From Thiomicrorhabdus lithotrophica (GTDB taxonomy: Bacteria; Pseudomonadota; Gammaproteobacteria; Thiomicrospirales; Thiomicrospiraceae), in the NCBI RefSeq assembly GCF_029201445.1, contig NZ_CP102381.1:434001-498000 (forward strand): 64,000 bases of DNA. Direction: 5' to 3'. Below the pieces are notes generated by a model that saw only the letters and a program-made list of their open reading frames with translations, was not told where the DNA came from and did no database searches. This document shows positions 17,113-26,019 of the stretch, one piece after another. The position numbers and the translations under genes were made by a program. Numbering within the stretch: the first letter of the stretch is position 1; each line of letters begins with the position of its first letter.

Positions 17113-18027
17113 ATGAATATAGAAGACCTTCAAGTAGTGCTAAAAGTGGCGGAGTTTCGTAGCATTACTCAAGCGGCTGAACAGTTGGATATGCGTATTG
17201 CTACAGCAAGTGCCGCACTTAAACGAGTGGAGCAGGCACTGGATACGGAGTTGTTTACACGAACTACGCGCCAGCTTAAGTTGTCTAGCGCAGGTGAACG
17301 TTATATTCCACAGTGCGAACAAGCATTACAAGTGTTGGAGCAAGCCAGGCAAAATATGAAAGAGGATTTAGGGGTTCTCGATGGTGAAATCCGTTTAGCT
17401 GTGTCCTCTGATTTAGGGCGAAATTTAGTCACACCTTGGCTAGATGAGTTTATGGACAAGCACCCGAATGTGAGCCTAAGAATGAATTTAAGTGACAGTA
17501 ATATCGATTTCTACCGCGATTCAGTTGATATTGCTTTGCGGTATGGTACACCTGATGATGCTAGTATGTATGGCTTTAAAATTTGTGATGTGCCTGGATT
17601 ACTTTGCGCTTCACCTTCCTATTTACAAAGGCATGGTACACCTAAAACTCCAGATGACTTGTCTGAACATAATGGTCTTTTTTACCAGTTATATGATATT
17701 AAACATGATGTGTGGACGTTCTCTGATGGTGGGCAAAAGCATAAAGTTAAAATGAAAGGTAATCGAGTTTCCAATGATGGTGATCTGGTTAGGCGTTGGT
17801 GTGTCGCAGGTAAAGGATTAGCCGTTAAATCCTGTCTAGATATGTCTAATGATTTGTTATCTGGAAAAGTGGTTTCTTTGCCAGAGTTTAAGCTGGATTC
17901 TACAGAGCTGTGGCTAGTCTTTCCTAGTAGACAGTCGATTACACCTGTGGTGCGTTTATTAAGGGATGCGTTAAAAGCAAAAACGTCAGGTGTTTTTAAC
18001 AAGTTGGTTGAAAAAGGTGTTTTATGA
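17113..18027 (+). CDS. LysR-family transcriptional regulator
   Basis: A 304-residue regulator. The winged helix-turn-helix spans residues 1-60 (LQVVLKVAEFRSITQAAEQL, then AALKRVEQAL and LFTRTTRQLKL), followed by a periplasmic-binding-like effector domain. I chose the ATG at 17113 (MNIEDL), which gives the usual LysR start; the open frame extends 13 codons upstream to a TTG, with no better binding site. It diverges from the redox operon, with a T-N11-A box between them, so it likely controls that operon. The C-terminal domain resembles the CrgA/YafC subgroup only in general form. The ligand is unknown. Confidence 0.88.
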   Translation: MNIEDLQVVLKVAEFRSITQAAEQLDMRIATASAALKRVEQALDTELFTRTTRQLKLSSAGERYIPQCEQALQVLEQARQNMKEDLGVLDGEIRLAVSSDLGRNLVTPWLDEFMDKHPNVSLRMNLSDSNIDFYRDSVDIALRYGTPDDASMYGFKICDVPGLLCASPSYLQRHGTPKTPDDLSEHNGLFYQLYDIKHDVWTFSDGGQKHKVKMKGNRVSNDGDLVRRWCVAGKGLAVKSCLDMSNDLLSGKVVSLPEFKLDSTELWLVFPSRQSITPVVRLLRDALKAKTSGVFNKLVEKGVL

Positions 18028-18234
18028 ATTAGTTGTCTTCAGTAGCTAGATGTAAGATGTTAAGGTTTCAATTAGTTTATATGTGTAAAGAATTAGTTTT
18101 ATTTAGGCACAAAATTTTACATCAATATTTACATAAGTTGCTATCTGCTCAGTTTACTAGGGACTTTGTTGGTATCAGGTGTGTTTAACCATTTTGATAC
18201 CCAGTGAAATATAATTTTGTATAAAATATTAATT

Positions 18235-18259
18235 AAAGCCCGTTATTACGGGCTTTTTT
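18235..18259. terminator. Bidirectional intrinsic terminator between LysR and the MBL gene
   Basis: AAAGCCCG and CGGGCTTT pair over a six-base loop, with T runs available on both strands. It sits 208 bases after the LysR stop; the intervening 18028-18234 is AT-rich and shows nothing else. For the minus strand it closes the efflux operon right after the MBL gene. Confidence 0.8.
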
Positions 18260-18263
18260 GTTT

Positions 18264-19313
18264 TTATCTATTCAACTCGTTATAGATGTTTCTGGCGTTT
18301 CTTTCGTACAGTTCTTTGTAAGCAGGGCGGTCTTTATGCTTGGATTGGTCAATGTTTTTAACATCATCTACCGTACCGCCTTGTTTCATGAATTCTTTGA
18401 CTTGTTGGGCTAATTCTACAAAATAGTCATAGGTTTGTTTTTTAATAACTTGGGCATTCGCGGGGTTGCCGTGGCCTGGAATCATGAGAGTGTCTTGGTT
18501 GGTTAGCACCATCATTTTGTCAAACGATTCCATCCATTCAACATAACTACCATCTTCGAACAGGCCTGGTAATCTCTCATTGAACCCTAAGTCTCCACTA
18601 AAAATAATATTACGAGACGGAATGTATGCACCTGTCATGGTTGGGGTATGGCCACCGCCAAAGTTGATCAGTTGAACGTGTTCACCTTTGCCAACATCTA
18701 TTGTTATTTGATTTTCAAATGTAGTGTAGTCTTTGGCTGCATTGGTTGAGTAACTATTAATGACACTGCCAATTGAACGAGTGTATCTCCGTTTAGATTT
18801 GGCAAAATTTTTGTTCCAGTATTGGGTGGCGGCTTTTTCAGAGTAGATGTTTTTGACCCCAATATCGCGCCAGTAACTGGCACCCATATTTGCATGACCT
18901 TGATAGTTTTCAATTGCGACCCATTTAACTGGCTTGTTGGTGAATTTTTTTAAGGCTTGATGAAAACTGTAGGCGACCGCTTCATTCGGACCTGAGTTGT
19001 AAACAAAAACGCCGTCTTCAAAAATTACTGCACTCATATTGTTGTTAAAGCCAAAGTTGCCGGGCGTGCCCCATATCATGCTGCCCACGGAAGTATAAAC
19101 TCCAGGTGCAATCTTCTGTAATTTTGGAATTGGCAAGGTTTTACCAATGTATCCGAGCTTTTTTTCCAGTGCGCTGACTTCTGTAGCATAATCAGGGTAA
19201 GCTTCGCTAAAAGAGTCGGCGTAGACAGAAGATGATGCAGCTGCTGGGTTCGTCAGTAATAAAACAGAAATGGTAGCTAAGTTTATAAACGGATTTTTTA
19301 GTTTGTTTATCAT
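18264..19313 (-). CDS. Exported metallo-beta-lactamase-fold protein with altered metal site
   Basis: A 349-residue protein with a signal peptide (about 1-26, ending NPAAASS). The fold is the metallo-beta-lactamase type: GGGHTPTMTG carries the third-motif His, IIFSGDLGF the bridging Asp and MIPGHGNP the last His. The first motif, normally HxHxDH, reads ENYQGH, so only its last His remains. Loss of three ligands suggests a changed metal centre or a non-hydrolytic role. It starts four bases after the outer membrane channel gene and ends the efflux operon, an unusual place for this fold. A palindrome copy encodes RLPGLFE. Confidence 0.8.
   Translation of the reverse strand: MINKLKNPFINLATISVLLLTNPAAASSSVYADSFSEAYPDYATEVSALEKKLGYIGKTLPIPKLQKIAPGVYTSVGSMIWGTPGNFGFNNNMSAVIFEDGVFVYNSGPNEAVAYSFHQALKKFTNKPVKWVAIENYQGHANMGASYWRDIGVKNIYSEKAATQYWNKNFAKSKRRYTRSIGSVINSYSTNAAKDYTTFENQITIDVGKGEHVQLINFGGGHTPTMTGAYIPSRNIIFSGDLGFNERLPGLFEDGSYVEWMESFDKMMVLTNQDTLMIPGHGNPANAQVIKKQTYDYFVELAQQVKEFMKQGGTVDDVKNIDQSKHKDRPAYKELYERNARNIYNELNR
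18559..18570. repeat. Iterated palindrome copy 8, variant, in the MBL-fold gene
   Basis: AACAGGCCTGGT; core at 18561-18568. Reads Pro-Gly-Leu on the coding strand. Confidence 0.7.
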
Positions 19314-19316
19314 GGT

Positions 19317-20768
19317 CTATTTCCCTTGTAACGCTTTATCTTGGCTTTCTTTCCAATTACCACCCAATGCTTTGTATAAATTAACCAAAGCGGATGAGTG
19401 ATTTCGTTTCATTGTGACCTGAGCTAACTCTGAATTAAATAAATTACGTTGTGCATCCAATACTTCTAAGTAGCTTGAGTAACCTGCATCAAATCGTGTT
19501 TGCGATAACTGCAAAATTTGCTTAAGTGCAGTGACTTGGCGTTGCTGTGCTTCAAGTTGTTTAGTGCTGGCTTTAAGCTGGGTTAAGGCATCCAAAACTT
19601 CTTTAAAAGCGTTACGTAGGGTTTGTTGGTACTGTATCGTCATAGCTTGTTGTTGCGTTTCAGACAGTTGCACTTGAGATTGACGTTTTCCGTAATCAAA
19701 AATTGGCGCGTTAATCGCTGCAGACGCATTCCAACCAATTGATTGATCACTAAACAACTGATTCAACGATTCACTTTGAAAACCTAGCAGGCCTGTTAAG
19801 CTTATAGACGGAAAAAGTGATGCTTTCGCCACTCCGATATTCGCATTAGCGGCAATCAGTCGTTGTTCCATAGCAACAATGTCTGGACGACGCTCAATCA
19901 GTTTAGAAGAGAGTCCTTCAGGCACGGGTAAGCTATCAAAAGTACTAAGTTCTTTGGTTTTGAATGTGTCTGAAGTCATTTCAACCAATGATTTTGCTGA
20001 ACGACCTACTAAAACGGCTAGGGCATTCAGTTGTAAATCACGTTGTTCAAGCTGCTGTTGCAAGGCAATTTCAACCGCTGCTAATTCTGATTCTGCTTGG
20101 TGAACATTTAGCGGTGTGGTTGAACCATATTCCAACTGAGTTTGTCTAAGTTCAAGTGTCTCTTTACGAGATTTAACGGTGTTTCCCGCCAAGCGAACAG
20201 TTTGGTTTAATGCCATTAAATTGAGATAAGCATTAGCCACAGCTGCCGAAACGGTTAATTTAACGGTTTTTTGATCGGCTTGCGTAGCAGAGTAGGCGGC
20301 CTGAGCTTGTTGTTTGAGTGCATCGACTCTGCCCCAAATATCTAACTCATAGCTTAATAATGCCCCTAAAGAAAATTGTCCAAAGGTTGCGCCAGTATCT
20401 AAAGGGTACACATTATCGTTGGTTTGCGTTCTTGCTAATTCACCGCTCATATTCAGCTCTGGATATTGTGCTGACTTACTTTGCTGTAATAGCAAACGCG
20501 CTTGCTCTAAGTTGAGTCTAGCTAGCTGAATATCACTATTGTGTAAAAGTGCTTCATTCGTTAACTCAAACAAGGTTTGGTCGCCTGAAAGTTGCTCAAA
20601 CCAACTTTTCTCATCCAAGCCTAATTGCATTGGGATATTCGCTTGGTGCTGTTGCAAACTCTGTTGAGTAGGCAGCTCTGTTTTAGGTTTTTGATAAGTG
20701 GGTATTTGACTACAACCTGTCAGCAGCATGATAGGAATGAGAGTCGAAATGGTGAATATTTTTTTCAT
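19317..20768 (-). CDS. Outer membrane efflux lipoprotein (NodT/OprM family)
   Basis: A 483-residue TolC-like channel that would link the RND pump to the outside. A lipobox (IMLLTGCSQ) near residue 19 marks lipidation. Two repeats of the outer membrane efflux domain follow, rich in Gln/Ala coiled-coil helices, with the typical ELDIWGRVDALKQQAQAAY, RRPDIVAMEQRLIAANANIG and FDAGYSSYLEVLDAQR stretches. Its first base overlaps the end of the RND pump gene, so coupled translation is likely. The set adaptor-pump-channel is complete in this operon. Substrates cannot be read from sequence. Confidence 0.93.
   Translation of the reverse strand: MKKIFTISTLIPIMLLTGCSQIPTYQKPKTELPTQQSLQQHQANIPMQLGLDEKSWFEQLSGDQTLFELTNEALLHNSDIQLARLNLEQARLLLQQSKSAQYPELNMSGELARTQTNDNVYPLDTGATFGQFSLGALLSYELDIWGRVDALKQQAQAAYSATQADQKTVKLTVSAAVANAYLNLMALNQTVRLAGNTVKSRKETLELRQTQLEYGSTTPLNVHQAESELAAVEIALQQQLEQRDLQLNALAVLVGRSAKSLVEMTSDTFKTKELSTFDSLPVPEGLSSKLIERRPDIVAMEQRLIAANANIGVAKASLFPSISLTGLLGFQSESLNQLFSDQSIGWNASAAINAPIFDYGKRQSQVQLSETQQQAMTIQYQQTLRNAFKEVLDALTQLKASTKQLEAQQRQVTALKQILQLSQTRFDAGYSSYLEVLDAQRNLFNSELAQVTMKRNHSSALVNLYKALGGNWKESQDKALQGK
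19786..19797. repeat. Iterated palindrome copy 9, variant, in the efflux channel gene
   Basis: AGCAGGCCTGTT; core at 19788-19795. Reads Thr-Gly-Leu-Leu. Confidence 0.65.
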
Positions 20769-23700
20769 TACTTAGACTCCTGAATTTTCTTTGAACCAAA
20801 ACGTTCTGAAAACGCGGCTACCCAGCGGAAAAACATGGGTATAAATAGTGGCGCAAATAAGGTGGCGGCAATCATTCCACCTACCAGGCCTGTTCCAACG
20901 GCTTGACGAGCCGCTGCACCGGCACCCGTACTTAACATGAGTGGAATCGCAGCAATGGTGAAAGCTAAAGAGGTCATAACAATCGGTCTAAATCTCAGTC
21001 TAGCAGCTGTTTCAGCTGCTTCTGCGAGAGGCATACCTTGTTTGTGCTTTTGCATACCTACTTCCACAATTAAGATGGCATTCTTGGCGGATAATCCAAT
21101 GAGAGTGAGTAATCCAAGCTGGAAATAAATATCATTTTGTAACCCACTTAAACTGACTGCTAGCGTTGCGCCCAATACCGCAAACGGTACCGCTGTTAAT
21201 ACAGCAATCGGAATTGACCAGCGTTCATATTGCGCGGCAAGAATTAAGAAAACAAACAATAAACCAAATAAGAAGGCCTGATTGCCAGAGCTTGATGACT
21301 GTTTCTCTTGATAGGCTTCACCCACCCAACCAAGACTGTAACCTTCAGGCATGACTTCATTAGCCACTTCTTCAAATGCCGCAATCGCTTGTCCTGAACT
21401 ATAACCAGGAGCAGGTTCTCCCATCAATTTAGCCGCTGGGAAAAGGTTGAAACGATCAATAACATCCGCACCTGTTAATCTTTTAACACTGACTAATGAA
21501 CTTAATGGAATCATGTGGCCTGTCTGGGCGCGTACAAAGACTTGCGCTAAATCTTCAGGTTTTTCACGGTAGTTGGCTTCTGATTGTAGATTAACCTTGT
21601 AGGTTCTTCCATATAAGTTGAAGTCATTCACGTAAAGCGTTCCGAAAGTGGCTTGCATCGCTGAAAAAACATCATTCACAGGCACTTGCATTGCTTGTGC
21701 TTTTTCACGATCCAGCTTCACTTCGTATTGTGGAACCTTAGTTGAAAAAGTGGTTCTGACTGAAGCTAGCTCAGGTCGTGCTGTGGCTTTAGCAATGAGT
21801 TCATCCGTTGTTTTGGAGAGGGCTAAGGAGCCATCACCATTACGGTTTTGTAAGTAGGCTTCAAATCCGCCTGTCATACTCATACCCATAATGGTCGGCA
21901 TGCCTATTGGAATACTAAAGGCATCTGGAATCGCCATTAACTGCCCAAATAATTGGCCAACAATAGCAGGTGAGCTCTCATTGGGTTCTTGACGTTCATC
22001 CCAGTGTTTTAAACTTACAAAAGAGACCGCAGAATCGGTTTTATTGGTAAAGGTTTGTAAGTCAAAACCGGCAAAGCTAATGGCATGGTCTACGCCTGCG
22101 TGTTGGCGTAACATCTCTGATGTTTGATCACGAACCACTTCAGTTCTTGCCAGAGAAGAGGCTGGTGGCAGGTAGTTAAGAACAAACAATGTACCTTTAT
22201 CTTCTTGTGGCAATAGTCCTTTAGGTAAGCCACCTAAAGATTGATAAGTGATAAATACCAGGCCACCAAAAAGTAACACGCTTATTAAGCTATAGCGCAT
22301 AACAGTTCTTACCCCTAAGGTAAAGCCGTTAGTGGTGGCGGTAAAGAATCGATTGAACTGGTAAAAGAATCCACTGGTTTTAGTCTGTACAGGTTTGAGT
22401 AAATTGGCACACAATGCAGGAGTCAAAGTTAAAGCAACCAAACCAGAGATGGTGACTGAGATAACAATGGTAATGGCAAACTGTCTATACATTTGACCCG
22501 TCAGGCCCTCGATAAAGGCAACCGGTATAAATACTGCTCCTAAAACAAGTACGATGGCGACAATCGGACCAGTAATTTCACTCATGGCTTTAATCGTCGC
22601 TTCTCGTGCCGAAAGGTTCTCTGAGTGCATAATACGTTCAACGTTTTCGACCACAATAATCGCATCATCCACCACTATACCAATGGCGAGTATCATGCCA
22701 AACAGTGTCAGCTGGTTGATTGAGAAACCAAGTAGATACATACCCACAAAGGTACCGATAATCGACACAGGAATGGCTAAGACTGGAATCAAGGTGGCAC
22801 GCGCATTTTGCAAAAATAAGAACACCACTAACACTACTAAAATCAAGGCTTCAAACAGCGTGTAGATAACTTTTTCAATAGAGATATTAACAAATTCTGT
22901 CGTGTCATATGGCACAGCATAATCTAACCCATTTGGAAAATTATTGGATAACTCAGCCAATTTGCTATCAATTAAATCAGAAGTTTCTAGGGCATTAGCA
23001 CCTGGTTTTAAAAAGACACCGATTGGCACGGTTGGCTTGCCATCAAAGGTGGCGTTGAAGCTGTAATCTTGTGCCCCTAATTCAATACGAGCTACATCTT
23101 TTAGACGTAACGCATTACCGTCACTTTCAGCTCTAAGAATAATATTCTCAAATTGTTCGGGTTCAGATAATCGGCCTTCGGTGGTAACCGTGTAAGTAAA
23201 CGCTTGCGCGTTTTGCATTGGCTCTTGACCAAAACGCCCCGCAGCAAATTGTGAGTTTTGCGATTGTATTGCTTGGTAAACATCGTTTGGCGTAAGCTTA
23301 TATTGAGCGAGTTTATTAGGTTCTAGCCACACACGCATCGAGTAATCTTTGGCGCCAAATTGACGCGCTTCACCTACACCTGGAATACGAGCCAATTCAT
23401 CTAAAACGTTAATTAGGCCATAGTTGGCAATGAATACCGTATCAAGAGAGGAGTCATCAGAATACAAAGCGATGACTTTTAAAATACTTGAGGATTTTTT
23501 ATTGACCTGTACACCCGCACGTTGCACCTCGCTTGGTAGTTTGCTTAAAGCCCCTTGCACTTTATTGTTTACATTGATGTTGGCTTGATCAATGTCCGTA
23601 CCAATCTTAAAGGTAACAGTGAGCGTTAAGGTACCAGAAGAGGAAGTCACCGAGTTGATGTATAGCATATCATCTATGCCGTTAATCGCCTGTTCTAAGG

Positions 23701-23893
23701 GGGCAGCTACTGTATCTGAGATTGTTTCTGCGCTCGCTCCAGGGTAACTTGCGGTTACCGCTACCTGTGGTGGCACAATTTCCGGGTATTCGGCAACAGG
23801 CAAAGATTTCATTGCTAAGTAACCAGCAATAATAATAACAAACGACAAGACACTGGCTAGAACAGGGCGGTTGATAAAGTAGTTAGAAAACAT
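20768..23893 (-). CDS. RND efflux pump inner-membrane subunit (HAE1 family, AcrB/MexB-like)
   Basis: A 1041-residue proton-driven multidrug transporter with 12 membrane helices and two large periplasmic domains. Family markers include the N-terminus FINRPVLASVLSFVIIIAG, the helix 4 motif GIVVDDAIIVVENVER with the paired Asp residues for proton relay, and the late segment SAKNAILIVEVG. Length matches HAE1 pumps (about 1030-1050). It is flanked by its adaptor and channel genes and faces a TetR repressor, the standard layout for a drug or solvent efflux system. A variant palindrome is in the codons VGTGLVGG. Confidence 0.95.
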   Translation of the reverse strand: MFSNYFINRPVLASVLSFVIIIAGYLAMKSLPVAEYPEIVPPQVAVTASYPGASAETISDTVAAPLEQAINGIDDMLYINSVTSSSGTLTLTVTFKIGTDIDQANINVNNKVQGALSKLPSEVQRAGVQVNKKSSSILKVIALYSDDSSLDTVFIANYGLINVLDELARIPGVGEARQFGAKDYSMRVWLEPNKLAQYKLTPNDVYQAIQSQNSQFAAGRFGQEPMQNAQAFTYTVTTEGRLSEPEQFENIILRAESDGNALRLKDVARIELGAQDYSFNATFDGKPTVPIGVFLKPGANALETSDLIDSKLAELSNNFPNGLDYAVPYDTTEFVNISIEKVIYTLFEALILVVLVVFLFLQNARATLIPVLAIPVSIIGTFVGMYLLGFSINQLTLFGMILAIGIVVDDAIIVVENVERIMHSENLSAREATIKAMSEITGPIVAIVLVLGAVFIPVAFIEGLTGQMYRQFAITIVISVTISGLVALTLTPALCANLLKPVQTKTSGFFYQFNRFFTATTNGFTLGVRTVMRYSLISVLLFGGLVFITYQSLGGLPKGLLPQEDKGTLFVLNYLPPASSLARTEVVRDQTSEMLRQHAGVDHAISFAGFDLQTFTNKTDSAVSFVSLKHWDERQEPNESSPAIVGQLFGQLMAIPDAFSIPIGMPTIMGMSMTGGFEAYLQNRNGDGSLALSKTTDELIAKATARPELASVRTTFSTKVPQYEVKLDREKAQAMQVPVNDVFSAMQATFGTLYVNDFNLYGRTYKVNLQSEANYREKPEDLAQVFVRAQTGHMIPLSSLVSVKRLTGADVIDRFNLFPAAKLMGEPAPGYSSGQAIAAFEEVANEVMPEGYSLGWVGEAYQEKQSSSSGNQAFLFGLLFVFLILAAQYERWSIPIAVLTAVPFAVLGATLAVSLSGLQNDIYFQLGLLTLIGLSAKNAILIVEVGMQKHKQGMPLAEAAETAARLRFRPIVMTSLAFTIAAIPLMLSTGAGAAARQAVGTGLVGGMIAATLFAPLFIPMFFRWVAAFSERFGSKKIQESK
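20883..20894. repeat. Iterated palindrome copy 10, variant, in the RND pump gene
   Basis: ACCAGGCCTGTT; core at 20885-20892. Reads Thr-Gly-Leu-Val on the coding strand. Confidence 0.7.
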
Positions 23894-23969
23894 TATGATT
23901 CCTTAAATTAACGTTTTGCATATTAGGTAACGTTTAGATGGTACAAGCAAGATTAAAAAATAACGTATG

Positions 23970-25142
23970 TTATTTATTTGATTCACTGTTGTTTGTATCA
24001 TCAGTTTTTTCAGGCAGAACCTTCACAGGTGTTTTAGGTCTAAGCTTAATTAGATTGTTTAAAACAACTAAATCTCCGTTTTTTAGCCCAGAACCGATTA
24101 ACCAATTGTCGCCATCACGCCCTTCAATATTGACAGGGGCTAAGTTCGCAATACCTTCTTCAACTTTATAAACAAAAGACTGTTGTCCCATCTGTAAAAC
24201 GGCCTTTTGAGGGATGACAAAAACATTTTGTCGAATAGCATTAGTGATTCTGATGCGTACAAACTCTCCAGGAAGCAGTTCTGTTTTGTTGTTATTGAAT
24301 ACTGCTCGGGCTTGAATACTTCCTGTAGCCGAATTGATTTCACTGTCAATAAAATCGATTTTGCCTTTGGCAACCGCTTGATTATTTGGGCCAATGATTT
24401 CTGCTGTCCACGCACTTTTTGGCAGTGCTTTTAATTTTCCTGATTGAACCAACTTTTGTTGTTTAACGTAATCAGCATCAGGAATGGCAAAAATGACATG
24501 AATAGAATCCAGTTGAGTAATAGTGGTAAGTAAAGTGTTGTCACTATTACTGCCTACTAAGCTACCGATGTCTTGCTGTTTAATCCCTGTAATGCCAGAG
24601 ATTTCAGCACGTACATCGGTGTAATCTAAATCTATTTGAGTTTCGTTTAAGGCGGCTTTTTGTCCTAGTAAATTCGCTTTTGCTAGCTCTAAAGTAGAAA
24701 GTGCGCTGTCTACCTCTTGAGCACTCACGGCTTTGTTTTTGAATAGACCTTTAACACGATTATATTCACGTTGTGCTTGGTTAAGATTAGCTTCTGCTAC
24801 AGTCACTTGAGCTTTAGCCTTTAATACCATTGCACGATACTTTCGATCGTCAATTTTATACAGTGGCTGGCCCGCTTTGATTTCTTGTCCTTCAGTGAAA
24901 AACTTTTTCTCTAAGATACCACTCACACGCGCATTAACTTCAACTTGCTGTGCTGCTTGAGAGCGAGCAGAGTACTCTTCGTAAGTTGGCACGTTTTCTT
25001 GGCTGACTGTTTTTGCAACTACAGGCATGGCAGGTGGTTTTTGAGGTTGATCAGCAGCGATTACAAAAAGCGGCATAAATAAAAATGCAGCTACTACACT
25101 TAGGGCAAAGCGAGTGTTTGGACTGAAACTATTTAAAAGCAT
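23970..25142 (-). CDS. RND efflux periplasmic adaptor (membrane fusion protein)
   Basis: A 390-residue AcrA/MexA-type adaptor bridging the pump and the channel. The start was set at the ATG giving MLLNSFSPNTRF, because GAGGAAT lies six bases ahead and a signal peptide follows at once (hydrophobic to FVIAADQ). An upstream in-frame ATG would add 16 polar residues before the signal. Lipoyl-like halves flank a coiled-coil hairpin (KAQVTVAEANLNQAQREYNR), followed by a beta-barrel and membrane-proximal domain. No lipobox cysteine is seen, so it is probably not lipidated. It is first in the operon, next to the TetR-controlled promoter. Confidence 0.92.
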   Translation of the reverse strand: MLLNSFSPNTRFALSVVAAFLFMPLFVIAADQPQKPPAMPVVAKTVSQENVPTYEEYSARSQAAQQVEVNARVSGILEKKFFTEGQEIKAGQPLYKIDDRKYRAMVLKAKAQVTVAEANLNQAQREYNRVKGLFKNKAVSAQEVDSALSTLELAKANLLGQKAALNETQIDLDYTDVRAEISGITGIKQQDIGSLVGSNSDNTLLTTITQLDSIHVIFAIPDADYVKQQKLVQSGKLKALPKSAWTAEIIGPNNQAVAKGKIDFIDSEINSATGSIQARAVFNNNKTELLPGEFVRIRITNAIRQNVFVIPQKAVLQMGQQSFVYKVEEGIANLAPVNIEGRDGDNWLIGSGLKNGDLVVLNNLIKLRPKTPVKVLPEKTDDTNNSESNK

Positions 25143-25174
25143 GGTTGATTCCTCTGAATTTTTTAAACTGTAAT

Positions 25175-25206
25175 AAAGTGTAGCATACACTACACTTTGT
25201 TTTCAA
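25175..25206 (-). promoter_or_regulatory. Promoter of the efflux operon with overlapping TetR-type operator
   Basis: On the minus strand TTGAAA (25201-25206) and TACACT (25177-25182) are spaced by 18 bases. A perfect 24-base inverted repeat, AAAGTGTAG-N6-CTACACTTT (25175-25198), covers the -10 box and spacer. A repressor bound here would block the adaptor-pump-channel-MBL operon. The divergent TetR gene is the obvious candidate and its own promoter would also be affected. Confidence 0.7.
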
Positions 25207-25274
25207 TCATCAGTTTCAATAAGTTTTAAGTTATAATATTCTAAATTGTTACTTAAAAAATATATCTATATTGT

Positions 25275-25910
25275 ATGTCCCAATCCGCTATCCAAAAAAA
25301 TGCTGAACCCTCTAATAAAAGAGGATTAGCCAGACAACAAAAGTTTTTAGAAACCGCTGAAGAAATGTTTTTAACTCAAGGCTATGCCAGTACCAGTGTA
25401 AATGAAGTGGTACGTTTGGCCGGTGGTTCTTTGGTTACTTTGTACCGAATGTTTGGTAATAAATTGGGTTTGTTTGAAGCTGTTTTTCGTAAAAAAACGA
25501 TGACCTTTTTTAATGAATTAGAAGAGGGCGTGGTGTGGAGTGACGATATAGAGCGTAGCTTGCTAGGGTTTGGTGAGCACATGCAGAGTGTTATTTTAAG
25601 AGCAGACGGCATTGCTATTTATCGTTTAGTGTTAATGGAAAATAATGCTGACCAACAAGAAATTCAGCGCATTTATTATAAGTACGGTCCCCAAGTCGCT
25701 ATTAAGATGCTCGCCAACTATTTAGATAAACAAGTTGATGCTGACAAAGTTGTAATACAAGACACTTACCTGGCTGCTGCACAGTTTATGGAAATGATTA
25801 AAGGTCCTTTTGTGAACCGTTTACTGTTCGGCGAAGTTATTTCAGAAAAAGAAGTTCACTCAGCATTACTTCAAGGCGTACAGATTTTTATGAAAGGTAT
25901 TAGTAAATAG
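25275..25910 (+). CDS. TetR/AcrR-family transcriptional repressor
   Basis: A 211-residue regulator with an N-terminal TetR helix-turn-helix at about residues 20-65 (FLETAEEMFLTQGYASTSVN, LAGGSLVTLYRMFGNKLGLF) and an all-helical ligand domain. It diverges from the RND efflux operon, and the 132-base gap carries a strong palindromic operator, so it most likely represses the pump and itself until a substrate binds. No clear Shine-Dalgarno precedes the ATG. The phrase GGSLVTLYRMFGNK is closest to the AcrR-like group with a C-terminal TetR_C domain, but the ligand is unknown. Confidence 0.88.
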   Translation: MSQSAIQKNAEPSNKRGLARQQKFLETAEEMFLTQGYASTSVNEVVRLAGGSLVTLYRMFGNKLGLFEAVFRKKTMTFFNELEEGVVWSDDIERSLLGFGEHMQSVILRADGIAIYRLVLMENNADQQEIQRIYYKYGPQVAIKMLANYLDKQVDADKVVIQDTYLAAAQFMEMIKGPFVNRLLFGEVISEKEVHSALLQGVQIFMKGISK

Positions 25911-26001
25911 ATAATTGATAAAAAGCTATTTTATCTAAATAAATGGCTTTGAATTGTTGCCCTGCATTTTAAATATAGATTAACGCTTGTGCTTTTTACC
26001 T

Positions 26002-26019
26002 TCTACCAGGCCTGGTAGA
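26002..26019. repeat. Iterated palindrome copy 11, perfect, symmetry extended to 18 bases
   Basis: The 12-mer at 26005-26016 lies inside an 18-base palindrome that directly abuts the stop codon of the symporter gene. The rest of the 25911-26001 gap shows nothing else. Confidence 0.92.
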
